Shown: positions 38,457 through 47,362, numbered from the stretch's first letter. The stretch is 64,000 nt of DNA from an uncultured Fidelibacterota bacterium (GCA_937888365.1 CALBFA010000072.1:52598-116597); one strand, 5' to 3'. The notes: generated from the sequence alone by a model not told the origin. Numbers and translations: made by a program.

Positions 38457-39530
38457 TTATATTTCTTTAAAAAATAAATTTGATAAGGCTTGAATTTTTT
38501 GTTCATACGAATTTGGATACATCAACCAAGATGCAGCAGAAATTGAACTCAAAAGAGAGTTCCCATCTTGAGGTGTAAAACAAAAACCCGCTAATTCCTT
38601 ACCACCGGTCAAAAGCTGTAAACTTGGAAGTGGAATGACGGTTTGATTCAATATCCTGCCATAATGTCCTTGATCACGACCGAAACTGAATACTTGATTC
38701 GTCATCCGTTTTTCAGTTGTCGCAATAAGATCATTACCATTGATTTTATCCATAATGTCATTCATTGTATAGGCACGTTTGAAGCGTAAATTAAATTGAA
38801 TGACATGCATATATTGCGAATTAATTTTCATAGCGGAGGAGAAAATATTTAAATCCAGTCCAATCGTTTTAAAAAGATTCGCGGCGTCTTCAGCGTGATG
38901 TGTTCCATACTTGGGATTTTTATGCGTACCAATTTCAGGTGATGGAATAAAATCTCCGCCTTGGCTAATATCATTGGCTCTTCGAATCATCACGAAGCGC
39001 CCTTCAGTCAGGTTCCCAGGCTCTTCGTTTTTTAGCGCAAGTGTATTGACCAGCACGGATAGATTATGCGTATTACATGAAACGACTTGAATAAATTGAT
39101 CCTCTCCATGAACGAGTGCCGAATCATTAATCCCCCGTGCATAAGGAATCCCAAAGCCGTTTTCACTCCCTTGTGCAATAAAACCAGCTGTGTTATGATC
39201 GAAATTATGATAATATTTATTCTTATTTTTATGGCCGACACCAGAGGGTGTGCAGTCAATAACTACGGACGCTCTGTCGATAGCTTCAACGGTTTCGAAT
39301 TCAGGTTCATTGCCTAATTCTTTAAATCCTTCAAATGCCTCGCGATCCGAAACGAGGCGTGCTCCTCTCCGAATAAGGCTATTTACTTTCGAGTTATCCG
39401 TTCTTAAGGGCGTTCTTTTATTAAACGTAACTTCATCGATACCAAGTTCATTTTTGTAATCCGATAATAAACCAATTAAAGGCTCACCAATTGTACCCGT
39501 CCCCACTACGTGGACAATTTTTTTAGACAT
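38457..39530 (-). CDS. gap: Archaeal-type (type II) glyceraldehyde-3-phosphate dehydrogenase homologue
   Basis: The 357-residue protein matches the layout of the archaeal GAPDH family rather than bacterial GapA. It has an N-terminal dinucleotide motif VVGTGTIGEP (8-17), VIDCTPSGVGHKNK (90-103), the catalytic-cysteine segment VVSCNTHNL (149-157, Cys152), FVMIRRAND (179-187) and a His-His pair in YGTHHAED (208-215, His211/212). In archaea this enzyme oxidises glyceraldehyde 3-phosphate with NAD(P). It lies 14 bp after ccmD, at the end of the ccm run, and is followed by a terminator. A related dehydrogenase with another substrate is possible. Confidence 0.72.
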   Translation of the reverse strand: MSKKIVHVVGTGTIGEPLIGLLSDYKNELGIDEVTFNKRTPLRTDNSKVNSLIRRGARLVSDREAFEGFKELGNEPEFETVEAIDRASVVIDCTPSGVGHKNKNKYYHNFDHNTAGFIAQGSENGFGIPYARGINDSALVHGEDQFIQVVSCNTHNLSVLVNTLALKNEEPGNLTEGRFVMIRRANDISQGGDFIPSPEIGTHKNPKYGTHHAEDAANLFKTIGLDLNIFSSAMKINSQYMHVIQFNLRFKRAYTMNDIMDKINGNDLIATTEKRMTNQVFSFGRDQGHYGRILNQTVIPLPSLQLLTGGKELAGFCFTPQDGNSLLSSISAASWLMYPNSYEQKIQALSNLFFKEI

Positions 39531-39544
39531 GCAATCTCTTTCTG

Positions 39545-39688
39545 TTATTTTTTAGTTTCAACAATTTCTCTTAGCACTTCCAAATCTTGCTCCAACTTAT
39601 TTGTTTTAACATTGATAAACCAGACAAATGTAATGATGGCAATCCATATCACACTATATGCGGCTGTTAAATACGTAAACCCGTTCAT
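39545..39688 (-). CDS. ccmD: CcmD-like small haem-exporter protein
   Basis: This 47-codon ORF (MNGFTYLTAAYSVIWIAIIT...) starts at the ATG at 39688, sharing one base with the ccmC stop (TAATG). It has a single hydrophobic segment (about 5-25), then a charged tail rich in Lys and Glu. This is exactly the size, topology and position of CcmD, which assists release of haem-loaded CcmE from CcmABC. Sequence conservation in CcmD is low, so the call rests on topology and location. Confidence 0.75.
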   Translation of the reverse strand: MNGFTYLTAAYSVIWIAIITFVWFINVKTNKLEQDLEVLREIVETKK

Positions 39689-40380
39689 TATTGCTCCAAT
39701 TCTTTATATAATTTGTTCATTTTATCCTCTAGCGATATTTGTTTGTAGCGTAATGTTAATAGGACTGAAAAAAATAAGGTAAACACAAAAAGGCTGAATA
39801 GAAAGGTTCCTAACATGACTCCTGACATTCCCCCGCTTCCATTCGCCATCACGGCTTGAGGATGTTGCGTCTCCCACCAACGTATCGAAAAATATACGAT
39901 TGGAACATCAAAGAATCCAATTATACCAACGACGGAAGAAAGGTTTGCTCGTTTTTTTCCATCTGGTAATGAACGTCTAAGAAAAATGTAGGCGACATAA
40001 ATGAGCCATAATACAAGTGATGACGTTAATCTCGTGTCCCATGTCCACCAAACTCCCCACACTGGTTTCGCCCATATTGGACCCGTAATCAGGACTATCG
40101 TGATAAATAAAACGCCAATTTCTGCCGAAGCTGCGGATAAAAGCTCATATTTTCTCACTTTTTTCCACAAATACATGATGCTTCCAAGAAACACGAAAAA
40201 GAAGGCTAAAAATCCAAGCCAAGCACTCGGAACATGAAAATAAAATATCCTTTGAGCGATGCGTTCTGTTAAGCTTTCGACCTTGATAGGTGGAACCCAA
40301 ACCAACGCCATGTAAATATCTGCAAGCATTAATATACCGAGTAAAATAATGACTGCCTTGAAAAACACTTTTTTATTCAT
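39688..40380 (-). CDS. ccmC: Haem exporter/handling protein CcmC
   Basis: The 230-residue inner-membrane protein has about six membrane segments and the tryptophan-rich WWD haem-handling motif WGVWWTWDTRLTS (108-120). FYFHVPSAW includes the conserved His49, and a second His is near WWETQHP. CcmC loads haem onto CcmE at the periplasmic face. It follows ccmB by 20 bp and precedes the small ccmD by 1-nt overlap. Confidence 0.94.
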   Translation of the reverse strand: MNKKVFFKAVIILLGILMLADIYMALVWVPPIKVESLTERIAQRIFYFHVPSAWLGFLAFFFVFLGSIMYLWKKVRKYELLSAASAEIGVLFITIVLITGPIWAKPVWGVWWTWDTRLTSSLVLWLIYVAYIFLRRSLPDGKKRANLSSVVGIIGFFDVPIVYFSIRWWETQHPQAVMANGSGGMSGVMLGTFLFSLFVFTLFFSVLLTLRYKQISLEDKMNKLYKELEQ

Positions 40381-40400
40381 TGTGATGAAATATTTCCTTT

Positions 40401-41069
40401 CTAATCTTGAAGTACAAATTCAAATAATAAGTACGATATTGTCAGAAAAATGATATCAAATAAGGTTATGCGAATTAATATTGGGAAAAAACTTGAGCTT
40501 AATTCCCCTTCTATGACATCGCCCGTTATCTTGACAACCCAGATAATTATAGGCGTAATCAAAGGCCAAAGTAATAATGATAATAATATTTGATTGTCTC
40601 TCGTGTGCACGCTGATGGCTGAAAGAATTGTCCCTAATGATGTAAAACCTATACTGCCTACCAAAAGTATCAAAGGAAGGTACATCATCACTGCGCTAAG
40701 AGGTATATCATAAAACACGATAAAAAATGGTAGAATTAGGATTTCAAATATCAGCATAAATAGCGTTGTTGACAAAAATTTTCCGACATAAATAACGCCG
40801 CTATCAACCGGCATTAACGCCATTGATTTTAAATTACCGTTTTCCTTTTCTAAAAGAAACGCCCTGTTGAGACCCAACATTCCGGAAAAAATGAAGGATA
40901 CCCATAAAAGACCTGGGGCAATCTGAAGCATTAAAAGCCGTGATGTCTCAAACGTGAAATTAAATATCACGAAAATAAGTAAGGAGAAAATCCACATGGA
41001 AATTATTGATTCTTTGGATCTAAATTCAATTTCCATGTCTTTTTTAAGAATTGCAAGGGCAAGTTTCAT
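40401..41069 (-). CDS. ccmB: CcmB haem ABC transporter permease
   Basis: The 222-residue membrane protein has six hydrophobic segments and the CcmB N-terminus (KKDMEIEFRSKESI at about 8-21). I set the start at the ATG at 41069, which overlaps the ccmA stop as ATGA and has GGAG upstream. A longer in-frame version from 41132 would lie inside ccmA and lacks support. With CcmA and CcmC it forms the ATP-using complex that releases holo-CcmE. Confidence 0.9.
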   Translation of the reverse strand: MKLALAILKKDMEIEFRSKESIISMWIFSLLIFVIFNFTFETSRLLMLQIAPGLLWVSFIFSGMLGLNRAFLLEKENGNLKSMALMPVDSGVIYVGKFLSTTLFMLIFEILILPFFIVFYDIPLSAVMMYLPLILLVGSIGFTSLGTILSAISVHTRDNQILLSLLLWPLITPIIIWVVKITGDVIEGELSSSFFPILIRITLFDIIFLTISYLLFEFVLQD

Positions 41070-41779
41070 GCGACTTCTCCTGCCGTCATAAAATACTTTC
41101 GATTCAGTTCTTCTGCTGTATTTGAAGAGCATACACCCGTTTCGGCAACGGTTTGATTCTCAAGCACGATATATTCGTCTGTCAGGGAGACGCCTAGATG
41201 AATATCATGTGTCGTTAATAAAAGCGTTGTGCCTTGTTCGGACAAATTTTTCAAAATAATCGAAACATCTCGTATCGCCGCTTGATCCAGTCCAGTAAAC
41301 GGTTCATCAAGCAATAATATTTTCGGTTGATGAAGTAGCGACCGAGCAATTGTCAATCGTTGCGTCATTCCTCTACTAAAATTTTTCACTGGCTCCAGTC
41401 GTCGTGTGCTTAAATTGACCAATTTCAAAACGTCTTTGACTCTATTTTCCATATTGTTAATAGAATACATTTTAGCATAATAGATTAAGTTTTCTTGAGC
41501 CGTAAGATTTGAATAAAGAAAAGAATCATGACTTATAACAGAGAGAATATTCTTATTCTCAACATGTGACGGATCTTTTCCGTCAATAAATATTTTCCCT
41601 ACAGAGGGTTGCGATAAACCCGATAGCATGGACAACAGTGTAGATTTCCCTGCACCGTTGCGTCCTATTAAGAGATAATATTTATTTTGTTCAAGTTGAA
41701 GTGAAAGATTCCGGATCGCCGTTAAACGACCATATTCTTTTGTTACTTCTTGAACAGAAACAAAGGAACTAGAGAGCAT
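41066..41779 (-). CDS. ccmA: CcmA haem ABC transporter ATPase
   Basis: The 237-residue ABC ATPase has Walker A GRNGAGKST (39-47), a signature region FSRGMTQRLTIARSLL and Walker B ILLLDEPFTGLD. The FSRGM form of the signature is typical of CcmA-like and related exporters. The ATG at 41779 overlaps the end of the unknown membrane-anchored gene by 11 nt, and its end overlaps ccmB by 4 nt. It energises haem-CcmE release in cytochrome c maturation. Confidence 0.92.
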   Translation of the reverse strand: MLSSSFVSVQEVTKEYGRLTAIRNLSLQLEQNKYYLLIGRNGAGKSTLLSMLSGLSQPSVGKIFIDGKDPSHVENKNILSVISHDSFLYSNLTAQENLIYYAKMYSINNMENRVKDVLKLVNLSTRRLEPVKNFSRGMTQRLTIARSLLHQPKILLLDEPFTGLDQAAIRDVSIILKNLSEQGTTLLLTTHDIHLGVSLTDEYIVLENQTVAETGVCSSNTAEELNRKYFMTAGEVA

Positions 41780-42905
41780 TTAATGCGTCCAATGATTCGT
41801 AAATTTTAGAAAGTCGTTTCCGGATGATTTTTGCTTCAGTTACAGAATCACACGCTTTTAATGCAGTCAATAATTCACTTCGCAATTGCTTTAATTGACG
41901 CTCTTTATCATTGAATGAGTCATCTTTGGAATTGATAAAAGACATCACAATAATAATAAGTAAAAGAACTGTAATAAAAATCGTTGTAAGACTTGCGGTG
42001 CTTAGCACTTTGCGACTATCGGTGAATATACGTCCTTGATTTGATGAAGCTTGACTTTCAGTATTGTGCATTTGTTCATGTGAAAAACCATTACCTTTGA
42101 TATCAAGCATTAGTACATCACCTTTTTCGGCAGATGATATGGAATACGCTGCAAAATCCTCTGCATCATCGACAGAAATTAAAGCCAGTCTATCGTTTTT
42201 AATTTCGGTTTTAGCCGGACTTACAAAAACGTGTATATGATCCATATTGTAATAGAATTTTTCAGCAATTGAAATTCCATCTTGATTATATGGGACATAA
42301 TAGGCAAAATCTACTTCCGTGACACCTGGTTTGAGAGCGGTATTAACAATTTGACCATCATCTGTTTTTTGAGACACCATTTTTATGGGCATTGTGCCAC
42401 TTTTTACCGTCAGATAATCAATATTGTCACCTTCGGCGGGTAAATGTAGCCGTACGGCATCAGGAGCATTTATAGTTTTTGGTGGATTCGATTCATTCCG
42501 GAAAACGAGTCGTTTCTGAATATAAACTTGGTCCTCAAAAACATAATAGACCAAATAAGGGACACTTACGGTGACGCCTGCAAATTCCGTCGTAGAATCG
42601 TAAACTTCAATATCCGCATGGTAATGTGCATTATCATTTGTAACACGCGACGTATATCGAACGCCATTTAGCATGCCGCTAATGAGTAAATTTTCAACTG
42701 ACGTATTGATGTCTTTAAATATCGTTGATCCTTCTATATTCGATTGGTTTCCAATCTCAAACATACCTTTTGATAAATCAATAATGGATAATTGGTCAAC
42801 TTGACCGGAACTATTTGTAGTAGCATTGTGAATATTCACGTGGACATCAAAGGCGAATATTGATGAGAATAAAAATGCAAATATGAGATATTTTTTAAGT
42901 AACAT
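41769..42905 (-). CDS. Unknown signal-peptide protein with C-terminal anchor, inside the ccm operon
   Basis: I do not recognise this 378-residue protein. It has a signal peptide (MLLKKYLIFAFLFSSIFAFD) and a periplasmic region of about 280 residues that looks beta-rich, with two similar-looking halves. A membrane segment follows at about 302-325, then a charged, likely coiled-coil cytoplasmic tail. The start at the ATG at 42905 shares one base with the upstream stop and follows GGAGG. It overlaps ccmA by 11 nt. Its position between a CcmI-like gene and ccmA, where ccmG/ccmH-type genes might be expected, suggests a role in haem or apocytochrome handling. That is inference only. Confidence 0.65.
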   Translation of the reverse strand: MLLKKYLIFAFLFSSIFAFDVHVNIHNATTNSSGQVDQLSIIDLSKGMFEIGNQSNIEGSTIFKDINTSVENLLISGMLNGVRYTSRVTNDNAHYHADIEVYDSTTEFAGVTVSVPYLVYYVFEDQVYIQKRLVFRNESNPPKTINAPDAVRLHLPAEGDNIDYLTVKSGTMPIKMVSQKTDDGQIVNTALKPGVTEVDFAYYVPYNQDGISIAEKFYYNMDHIHVFVSPAKTEIKNDRLALISVDDAEDFAAYSISSAEKGDVLMLDIKGNGFSHEQMHNTESQASSNQGRIFTDSRKVLSTASLTTIFITVLLLIIIVMSFINSKDDSFNDKERQLKQLRSELLTALKACDSVTEAKIIRKRLSKIYESLDALNAL

Positions 42906-43303
42906 TAGAATTTTCCTCCACATGCAACACAAAACTTAGCATGTGTAGGATTTTCTTCCCCACATTGTGGGCAAAAGTGACCCTTTTTTTTGCTACTAAG
43001 TTGTTTTAAATCAGCCTCAATCATTTTAGAGTAGTTTTTCTGATTGAGCAAATCGATTCTTCGCAATACACGACTCGCTTCAGAAGTGAATTTTTGTCTT
43101 ATTCTATTAAAATCTTCATCACTCAAACGCCCCATAGAGAAGTCAAATTCAAGTTCTTTGATGTTCGTATAGACTCTTTTTTTCAGATATTCCAAATTAT
43201 CCGATTCACCTTCCACAGCGATAATTTTATCCATATTTCCTTGAAATAATGGATAAATGAACCATAATAAAAGAAGAATAGCAATGAAATATGCAATAAT
43301 CAT
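42905..43303 (-). CDS. CcmI-like membrane protein with C-terminal zinc ribbon
   Basis: The 132-residue protein has one N-terminal membrane segment (about 1-20), then a helical stretch with LEFDFSMGRLSDEDFNRIR (51-69). That stretch resembles the conserved start of CcmI-type proteins (ELEFD..GKLS.EDY). A zinc-ribbon knuckle pair follows (Cys111, Cys114, Cys125, Cys128). It overlaps ccmF as ATGA and the unknown membrane protein as TAATG. It probably acts with CcmF in cytochrome c assembly. The zinc ribbon would face the cytoplasm or periplasm depending on topology. Confidence 0.65.
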   Translation of the reverse strand: MIIAYFIAILLLLWFIYPLFQGNMDKIIAVEGESDNLEYLKKRVYTNIKELEFDFSMGRLSDEDFNRIRQKFTSEASRVLRRIDLLNQKNYSKMIEADLKQLSSKKKGHFCPQCGEENPTHAKFCVACGGKF

Positions 43304-45309
43304 GATACGTCTCCTGGCTCAGTTTCTTTGCGAATTACTTTTCCTTTTTCTCGTTTGTTAGGAAACATGGCGACGGCAATTCCAAACATCGTTATATAGG
43401 AGCCGATCCAAATAAGTTTCACCAGTGGATTATGGTAAACTTGAATAATAACGCGTTTTTCATCCTCTGTAACACCTGAAATCACTGAATATAAATCTTC
43501 CTTAATTGTCGAATAAATATCAACTTCAGTTGTAGGTTGCTCCGACGAAAAATAATATCGTTTTTCAGGTTTTGCCATATGAACAATTACGCCATCTTTT
43601 TCAATCGCCATCTCGATAAAATCAGAGCGGTAATTTTCATTGATGGAATAACTAATATCGTTAATTGTAAAACGATAGTCTTTAAGCTCAAACGATTCAC
43701 CTTCCCCGACTTCGATTCTTATTTCACTATTAAAAAGTGTCCCTGTTATCCCCATAAAAATTACGACTACACCTGAATGGATAAGGTATCCACCGTAACG
43801 GCGGGTATTTTTAATAATGAGTTGATATTGCGCTTTTAAATAAGATTCGCCTGAGTTTTTCGCGCGAATTCTAGTACCTTTGACAAATTCTACACTGATG
43901 ATAAATAAAACGAATGTGCTTATACAAAAACTAGCAAGTGCCCAGACATCATGAATACCAAATAGATACAAAATGACGCCGATGGAAATCGATATAATTG
44001 TTGGATATGTAAAGCTTTTCTTGAGACTTTCTTTTGATGTGTGTTTCCACGCAAGTAGCGGACCTACACCTGTAAGCAATAATACCGCAAGACCAATCGG
44101 CACCATAATGTTATTGAACCATGGAGGGCCTACTGTAATTTTATCTCCAGTTATTGCTTCGCTGATAACGGGAAACATGGTTCCCCATAACACAGCAATG
44201 GTCGCTAAGAAAAACATAAGATTATTGAATAAAAAGCCGCTTTCACGGGACACCAATGAATCCAAGTATTCCTCAGGTCGTAACATTGAACGTCGCCAAT
44301 ACATTAACGAAACGGATGATACGAGGGCAAATAGCAAGAAACCAGCGAACGCAGGTCCAAGACCTGAATTAGCAAACGCGTGAACCGATGATACGACGCC
44401 ACTTCGTGTTAAAAATGTACCAAATATGGCAAGTAGATATGTCGCGATAACAAGTGCAACATTCCAATTTTTTAGCATACCTTTGCGTTCTTGGATCATA
44501 ACAGAATGGAGATAAGCCGTTCCTGTCAACCATGGTAGTAAACTTGCATTTTCAACTGGATCCCAAGCCCAATAGCCACCCCAACCGAGTTCAACATAAG
44601 CCCATTTTCCACCAAGGAGAATCCCAGCCGTCAAAAAAGCCCAGCTTGTCAAAGCCCATCGGCGTGTAATTTTAATCCAACCTGTTCCTAATTTTCCCGA
44701 AATAAGTGCAGCCATCGCAAATCCAAAAGGAATAACAGTACCGACGTATCCTATATAGAGTACAGGAGGATGTATAATCATTGCAGGATGTTGCAATAAA
44801 GGATTAAGACCTCGACCATCAGGAACCGTAAAAGCCCGAACGACACCATCGATTTCTTGATAAATTGTATCAAATGGGTTTGAAATAAAAGTATTCAACA
44901 TCGCAAAGAAAGCCGCCGTTCCCATGATCGAAAACACGACAAAAGGCATCAACTCTTGATTTTTATTGCGGTTTTGGAAAACAACAATCGCCGCCGATGT
45001 CAAAATTATCCAAGTCCATAGAAGCAACGAGCCAGAATGTCCAGCCCATAGTGCTACAATCTTGTAAAACATTGGCAACGAGTAATTCGTATTGGATGCG
45101 ACATATTCAATGGACATATCACTTGTAACGAGTAAATAAATTATTGATAATATTGCACCTGTACCAATTACAAACGATGCATAAACGCCGCGTTCTGCGG
45201 CTTTGTAAAATGAAACTTTCCCTGTAACCCCTGCTATAAAACCTGCAATTGCAGAAAAAAGAGCAAATGGAAATAAAAACAGGAGTAAGTAGAAACCAAA
45301 ATCAGCCAT
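43300..45309 (-). CDS. ccmF: Cytochrome c-type haem lyase subunit CcmF
   Basis: The 669-residue integral membrane protein has the WWD-domain motif WGGYWAWDPVENASLLPWL (243-261), conserved HPAMIIHPP (174-182), HSGSLLLW (91-98) and LTRSGVVSSVHAFA. About 15 hydrophobic segments are visible. CcmF transfers haem from CcmE to apocytochrome c. It lies 13 bp after ccmE and overlaps the CcmI-like gene by 4 nt. Confidence 0.96.
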   Translation of the reverse strand: MADFGFYLLLFLFPFALFSAIAGFIAGVTGKVSFYKAAERGVYASFVIGTGAILSIIYLLVTSDMSIEYVASNTNYSLPMFYKIVALWAGHSGSLLLWTWIILTSAAIVVFQNRNKNQELMPFVVFSIMGTAAFFAMLNTFISNPFDTIYQEIDGVVRAFTVPDGRGLNPLLQHPAMIIHPPVLYIGYVGTVIPFGFAMAALISGKLGTGWIKITRRWALTSWAFLTAGILLGGKWAYVELGWGGYWAWDPVENASLLPWLTGTAYLHSVMIQERKGMLKNWNVALVIATYLLAIFGTFLTRSGVVSSVHAFANSGLGPAFAGFLLFALVSSVSLMYWRRSMLRPEEYLDSLVSRESGFLFNNLMFFLATIAVLWGTMFPVISEAITGDKITVGPPWFNNIMVPIGLAVLLLTGVGPLLAWKHTSKESLKKSFTYPTIISISIGVILYLFGIHDVWALASFCISTFVLFIISVEFVKGTRIRAKNSGESYLKAQYQLIIKNTRRYGGYLIHSGVVVIFMGITGTLFNSEIRIEVGEGESFELKDYRFTINDISYSINENYRSDFIEMAIEKDGVIVHMAKPEKRYYFSSEQPTTEVDIYSTIKEDLYSVISGVTEDEKRVIIQVYHNPLVKLIWIGSYITMFGIAVAMFPNKREKGKVIRKETEPGDVS

Positions 45310-45322
45310 TTTAGTCCCCTAA

Positions 45323-45745
45323 TTATATTTTATTAGAATCAATTGTGTAATCTGCCTCATACTTCGACGCGCATTTCGCTTGTATGCGTTCTGCTTCGAA
45401 GACATCATTATTCAGCTTTCCTGAAACCACTACTTCGGCATCCATCTCATTATTAAATGTATCTGGAATAGGGTCTGTACCAATATATTTTATTTTCAAT
45501 TCTTCACTGCCTTCAACAATCACAAAATCAAGTTCCATCCCGGAGCGAACAATTGTTCCCTTCTTTAGATTTCCGTTAACTTTGAGTGGCATATTATAGG
45601 CTTTTGTTCCCATCATATGCAATTCTGAAACGGATTTTGAATATGAAACCGTCTCATCATTTTGATACCCTTGAAATGCAAGGCCGAGTACGGCTAAAAT
45701 AATAACAACCGTTCCAATTATAAATTTGTATTTATTGTTTCCCAT
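45323..45745 (-). CDS. ccmE: Haem chaperone CcmE, CxxxY variant
   Basis: The 140-residue periplasmic haem chaperone has one N-terminal membrane anchor (about 8-25) and an OB-fold. The usual haem-binding HxxxY motif is replaced by Cys125-x3-Tyr129 (AKCASKYEADY). This CxxxY form is known from archaea and some deltaproteobacterial Ccm systems that lack CcmH ('System I*'). The gene starts the ccm block, 5 bp after a PHP phosphatase gene. It carries haem from CcmC to CcmF. Confidence 0.9.
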   Translation of the reverse strand: MGNNKYKFIIGTVVIILAVLGLAFQGYQNDETVSYSKSVSELHMMGTKAYNMPLKVNGNLKKGTIVRSGMELDFVIVEGSEELKIKYIGTDPIPDTFNNEMDAEVVVSGKLNNDVFEAERIQAKCASKYEADYTIDSNKI

Positions 45746-45750
45746 ATTGT

Positions 45751-46560
45751 CTAGATTCCTTTATTAATTGTGTTAAATAGTTGTTTTAATTTCGATTTAA
45801 TTCCAGTTTTGGGATAGCTTAAATCAACACTATCCATAAATACTGTTTTTCCAGCAAGGATGCGTTGACCATTTTCTTTTAAAAGCAGGTCGGCGTAATC
45901 TTTACCATATTTCGTTTTAATCCATTCATATCCTTGTCTTGCTAAAATTGGACGTCTTTCGATATCGTGAGCATCGCTCCCTAAAATATGAACAGCGTCT
46001 TTTTCGAGTAAATGCAATGCAAATTTCTGGCTTTCTTCACCAAGATTCCCTGTAATTGAACCAATATCAACTTGGGACAGACATCCCATATTAATAAGTC
46101 GTTCAAGACGGTCCGGTTCATAACGCCAAGGTTTTATACGTTCCGGGTGCGCTAAAATTGGCACAATTCCCTGAATCATTAATTCGCGAATGACGTGTTC
46201 AATATGAATAGGTACGTTATGGAAGGAGAACTCAAGCAATAGATATTTCCCACCGATTAATACGGGTAATTCTTTTAAGATTGTCGGCAAAAAATCTTGA
46301 TAACGAACTTCGGCGGCTAATGTTACATCTAAGGCTAATTTATTATCTTTAATAAGATTTTGAACGGTTTTAAATCCTTGTTGTGTTCTATTTTTCCAAT
46401 CTGATGTACCGTCAATGATGTCTGGTTCATAAAGATGCGGTGTTAAAACGAGATGCCCAATATTTTGAGAAACGGCCTCCCGCAACATAGATAATGCCAT
46501 TTCAGCATCTTTTGCTCCATCGTCAACAGCCGGTAAAATATGGTTATGAATATCAATCAT
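45751..46560 (-). CDS. CpsB/YwqE-type PHP tyrosine-protein phosphatase
   Basis: The 269-residue PHP-fold metal enzyme has MIDIHNHILPAVDDGAK (His5, His7), LVLTPHLYEP, LAHPERIKPW and GSDAHDIERRP, the metal-ligand set of the CpsB/CapC family. Characterised members dephosphorylate bacterial tyrosine kinases that control capsule export. No kinase or capsule locus is visible here, so its partner is unknown. It overlaps the next PHP gene by 8 nt. Confidence 0.85.
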   Translation of the reverse strand: MIDIHNHILPAVDDGAKDAEMALSMLREAVSQNIGHLVLTPHLYEPDIIDGTSDWKNRTQQGFKTVQNLIKDNKLALDVTLAAEVRYQDFLPTILKELPVLIGGKYLLLEFSFHNVPIHIEHVIRELMIQGIVPILAHPERIKPWRYEPDRLERLINMGCLSQVDIGSITGNLGEESQKFALHLLEKDAVHILGSDAHDIERRPILARQGYEWIKTKYGKDYADLLLKENGQRILAGKTVFMDSVDLSYPKTGIKSKLKQLFNTINKGI

Positions 46561-47362
46561 GAGAATAGAACTTTAATCTGAGTTTGGCTTGAAATTCTTG
46601 TGGTAATCCATAATTACCTAAAAAACCAATATCTTCACGACCGTGAAAATCGGAGCCCCCCGTAACCATAAGGCTAAACTGTGATGAATAATCGAGAAAT
46701 TTATTCGTTTGGGAGCCAAAATGGGCCGAACTAAAGGCTTCGATGCCGTCTAATCCTTCCATAGCGAGTTCGCGAATCAATGACTCAGAATTTCCATATA
46801 TTCCAGGATGTGCCAGCACTGATTTACCGCCAGCTCGTTGAATGTGCTTAATAGCATCGATGGAAGACATCATGGATTTATCTATCCAAGCCAAGCCTTT
46901 CCGGCCTAAATACTTTTCAAACGCATCTGACTTAGATGTTGCAAATCCGTGCTTTACCAAGGCTTCGGCAATTTCTGGTCTTGAAATCGTCGCTTTTGAG
47001 TTGTGAAAATGCAAATCAATTTTCATTTTGAGAAGTTTTTCAATAATTTTATCAGATCGCTTTTCGCGTTGTTTCTGGGCAAAATCTAAGGCGTCATTCA
47101 GTCGCTGATCTTCCTTCCTAAATCGATACCCTAAAATGTGAATTGTACGTCCCCGGTGAACAGTTGAAATTTCAATTCCATCCACGGTTTCAATCCCAAC
47201 AGCATCGCAAGCAGACCGAAATGCGTCACAACCTGAAAACGTGTCATGATCGGTTAGTGATGCCTTTTGAACAGACTTTGATTTTAGCATCAATGCTAAT
47301 TCTTCCGGTGAATAAACACCGTCGGAGAATGTGCTGTGCATATGTAAATCAAATAAACTCAA
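46553..47362 (-). CDS. PHP-domain phosphoesterase (RNase AM/YciV-like)
   Basis: The 269-residue PHP protein starts SLFDLHMHSTFSDGVYSPEE with His7 and His9. LTDHDTFSG (36-44), a C-terminal SDFHG and VLAHPGIYG complete the metal site. The pattern fits the YciV family, which removes 3'-phosphates from nucleoside bisphosphates or trims RNA 5' ends. The start is TTG at 47362, overlapping the mutase stop by 4 nt (TTGA). Substrate is inferred from the family only. Confidence 0.82.
   Translation of the reverse strand: MSLFDLHMHSTFSDGVYSPEELALMLKSKSVQKASLTDHDTFSGCDAFRSACDAVGIETVDGIEISTVHRGRTIHILGYRFRKEDQRLNDALDFAQKQREKRSDKIIEKLLKMKIDLHFHNSKATISRPEIAEALVKHGFATSKSDAFEKYLGRKGLAWIDKSMMSSIDAIKHIQRAGGKSVLAHPGIYGNSESLIRELAMEGLDGIEAFSSAHFGSQTNKFLDYSSQFSLMVTGGSDFHGREDIGFLGNYGLPQEFQAKLRLKFYSHD

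Noticed and set aside
43973..44383. Plus-strand 136-codon frame opposite ccmF
   Set aside because: Shadow of the conserved WWD-domain protein; composition follows the reverse frame.
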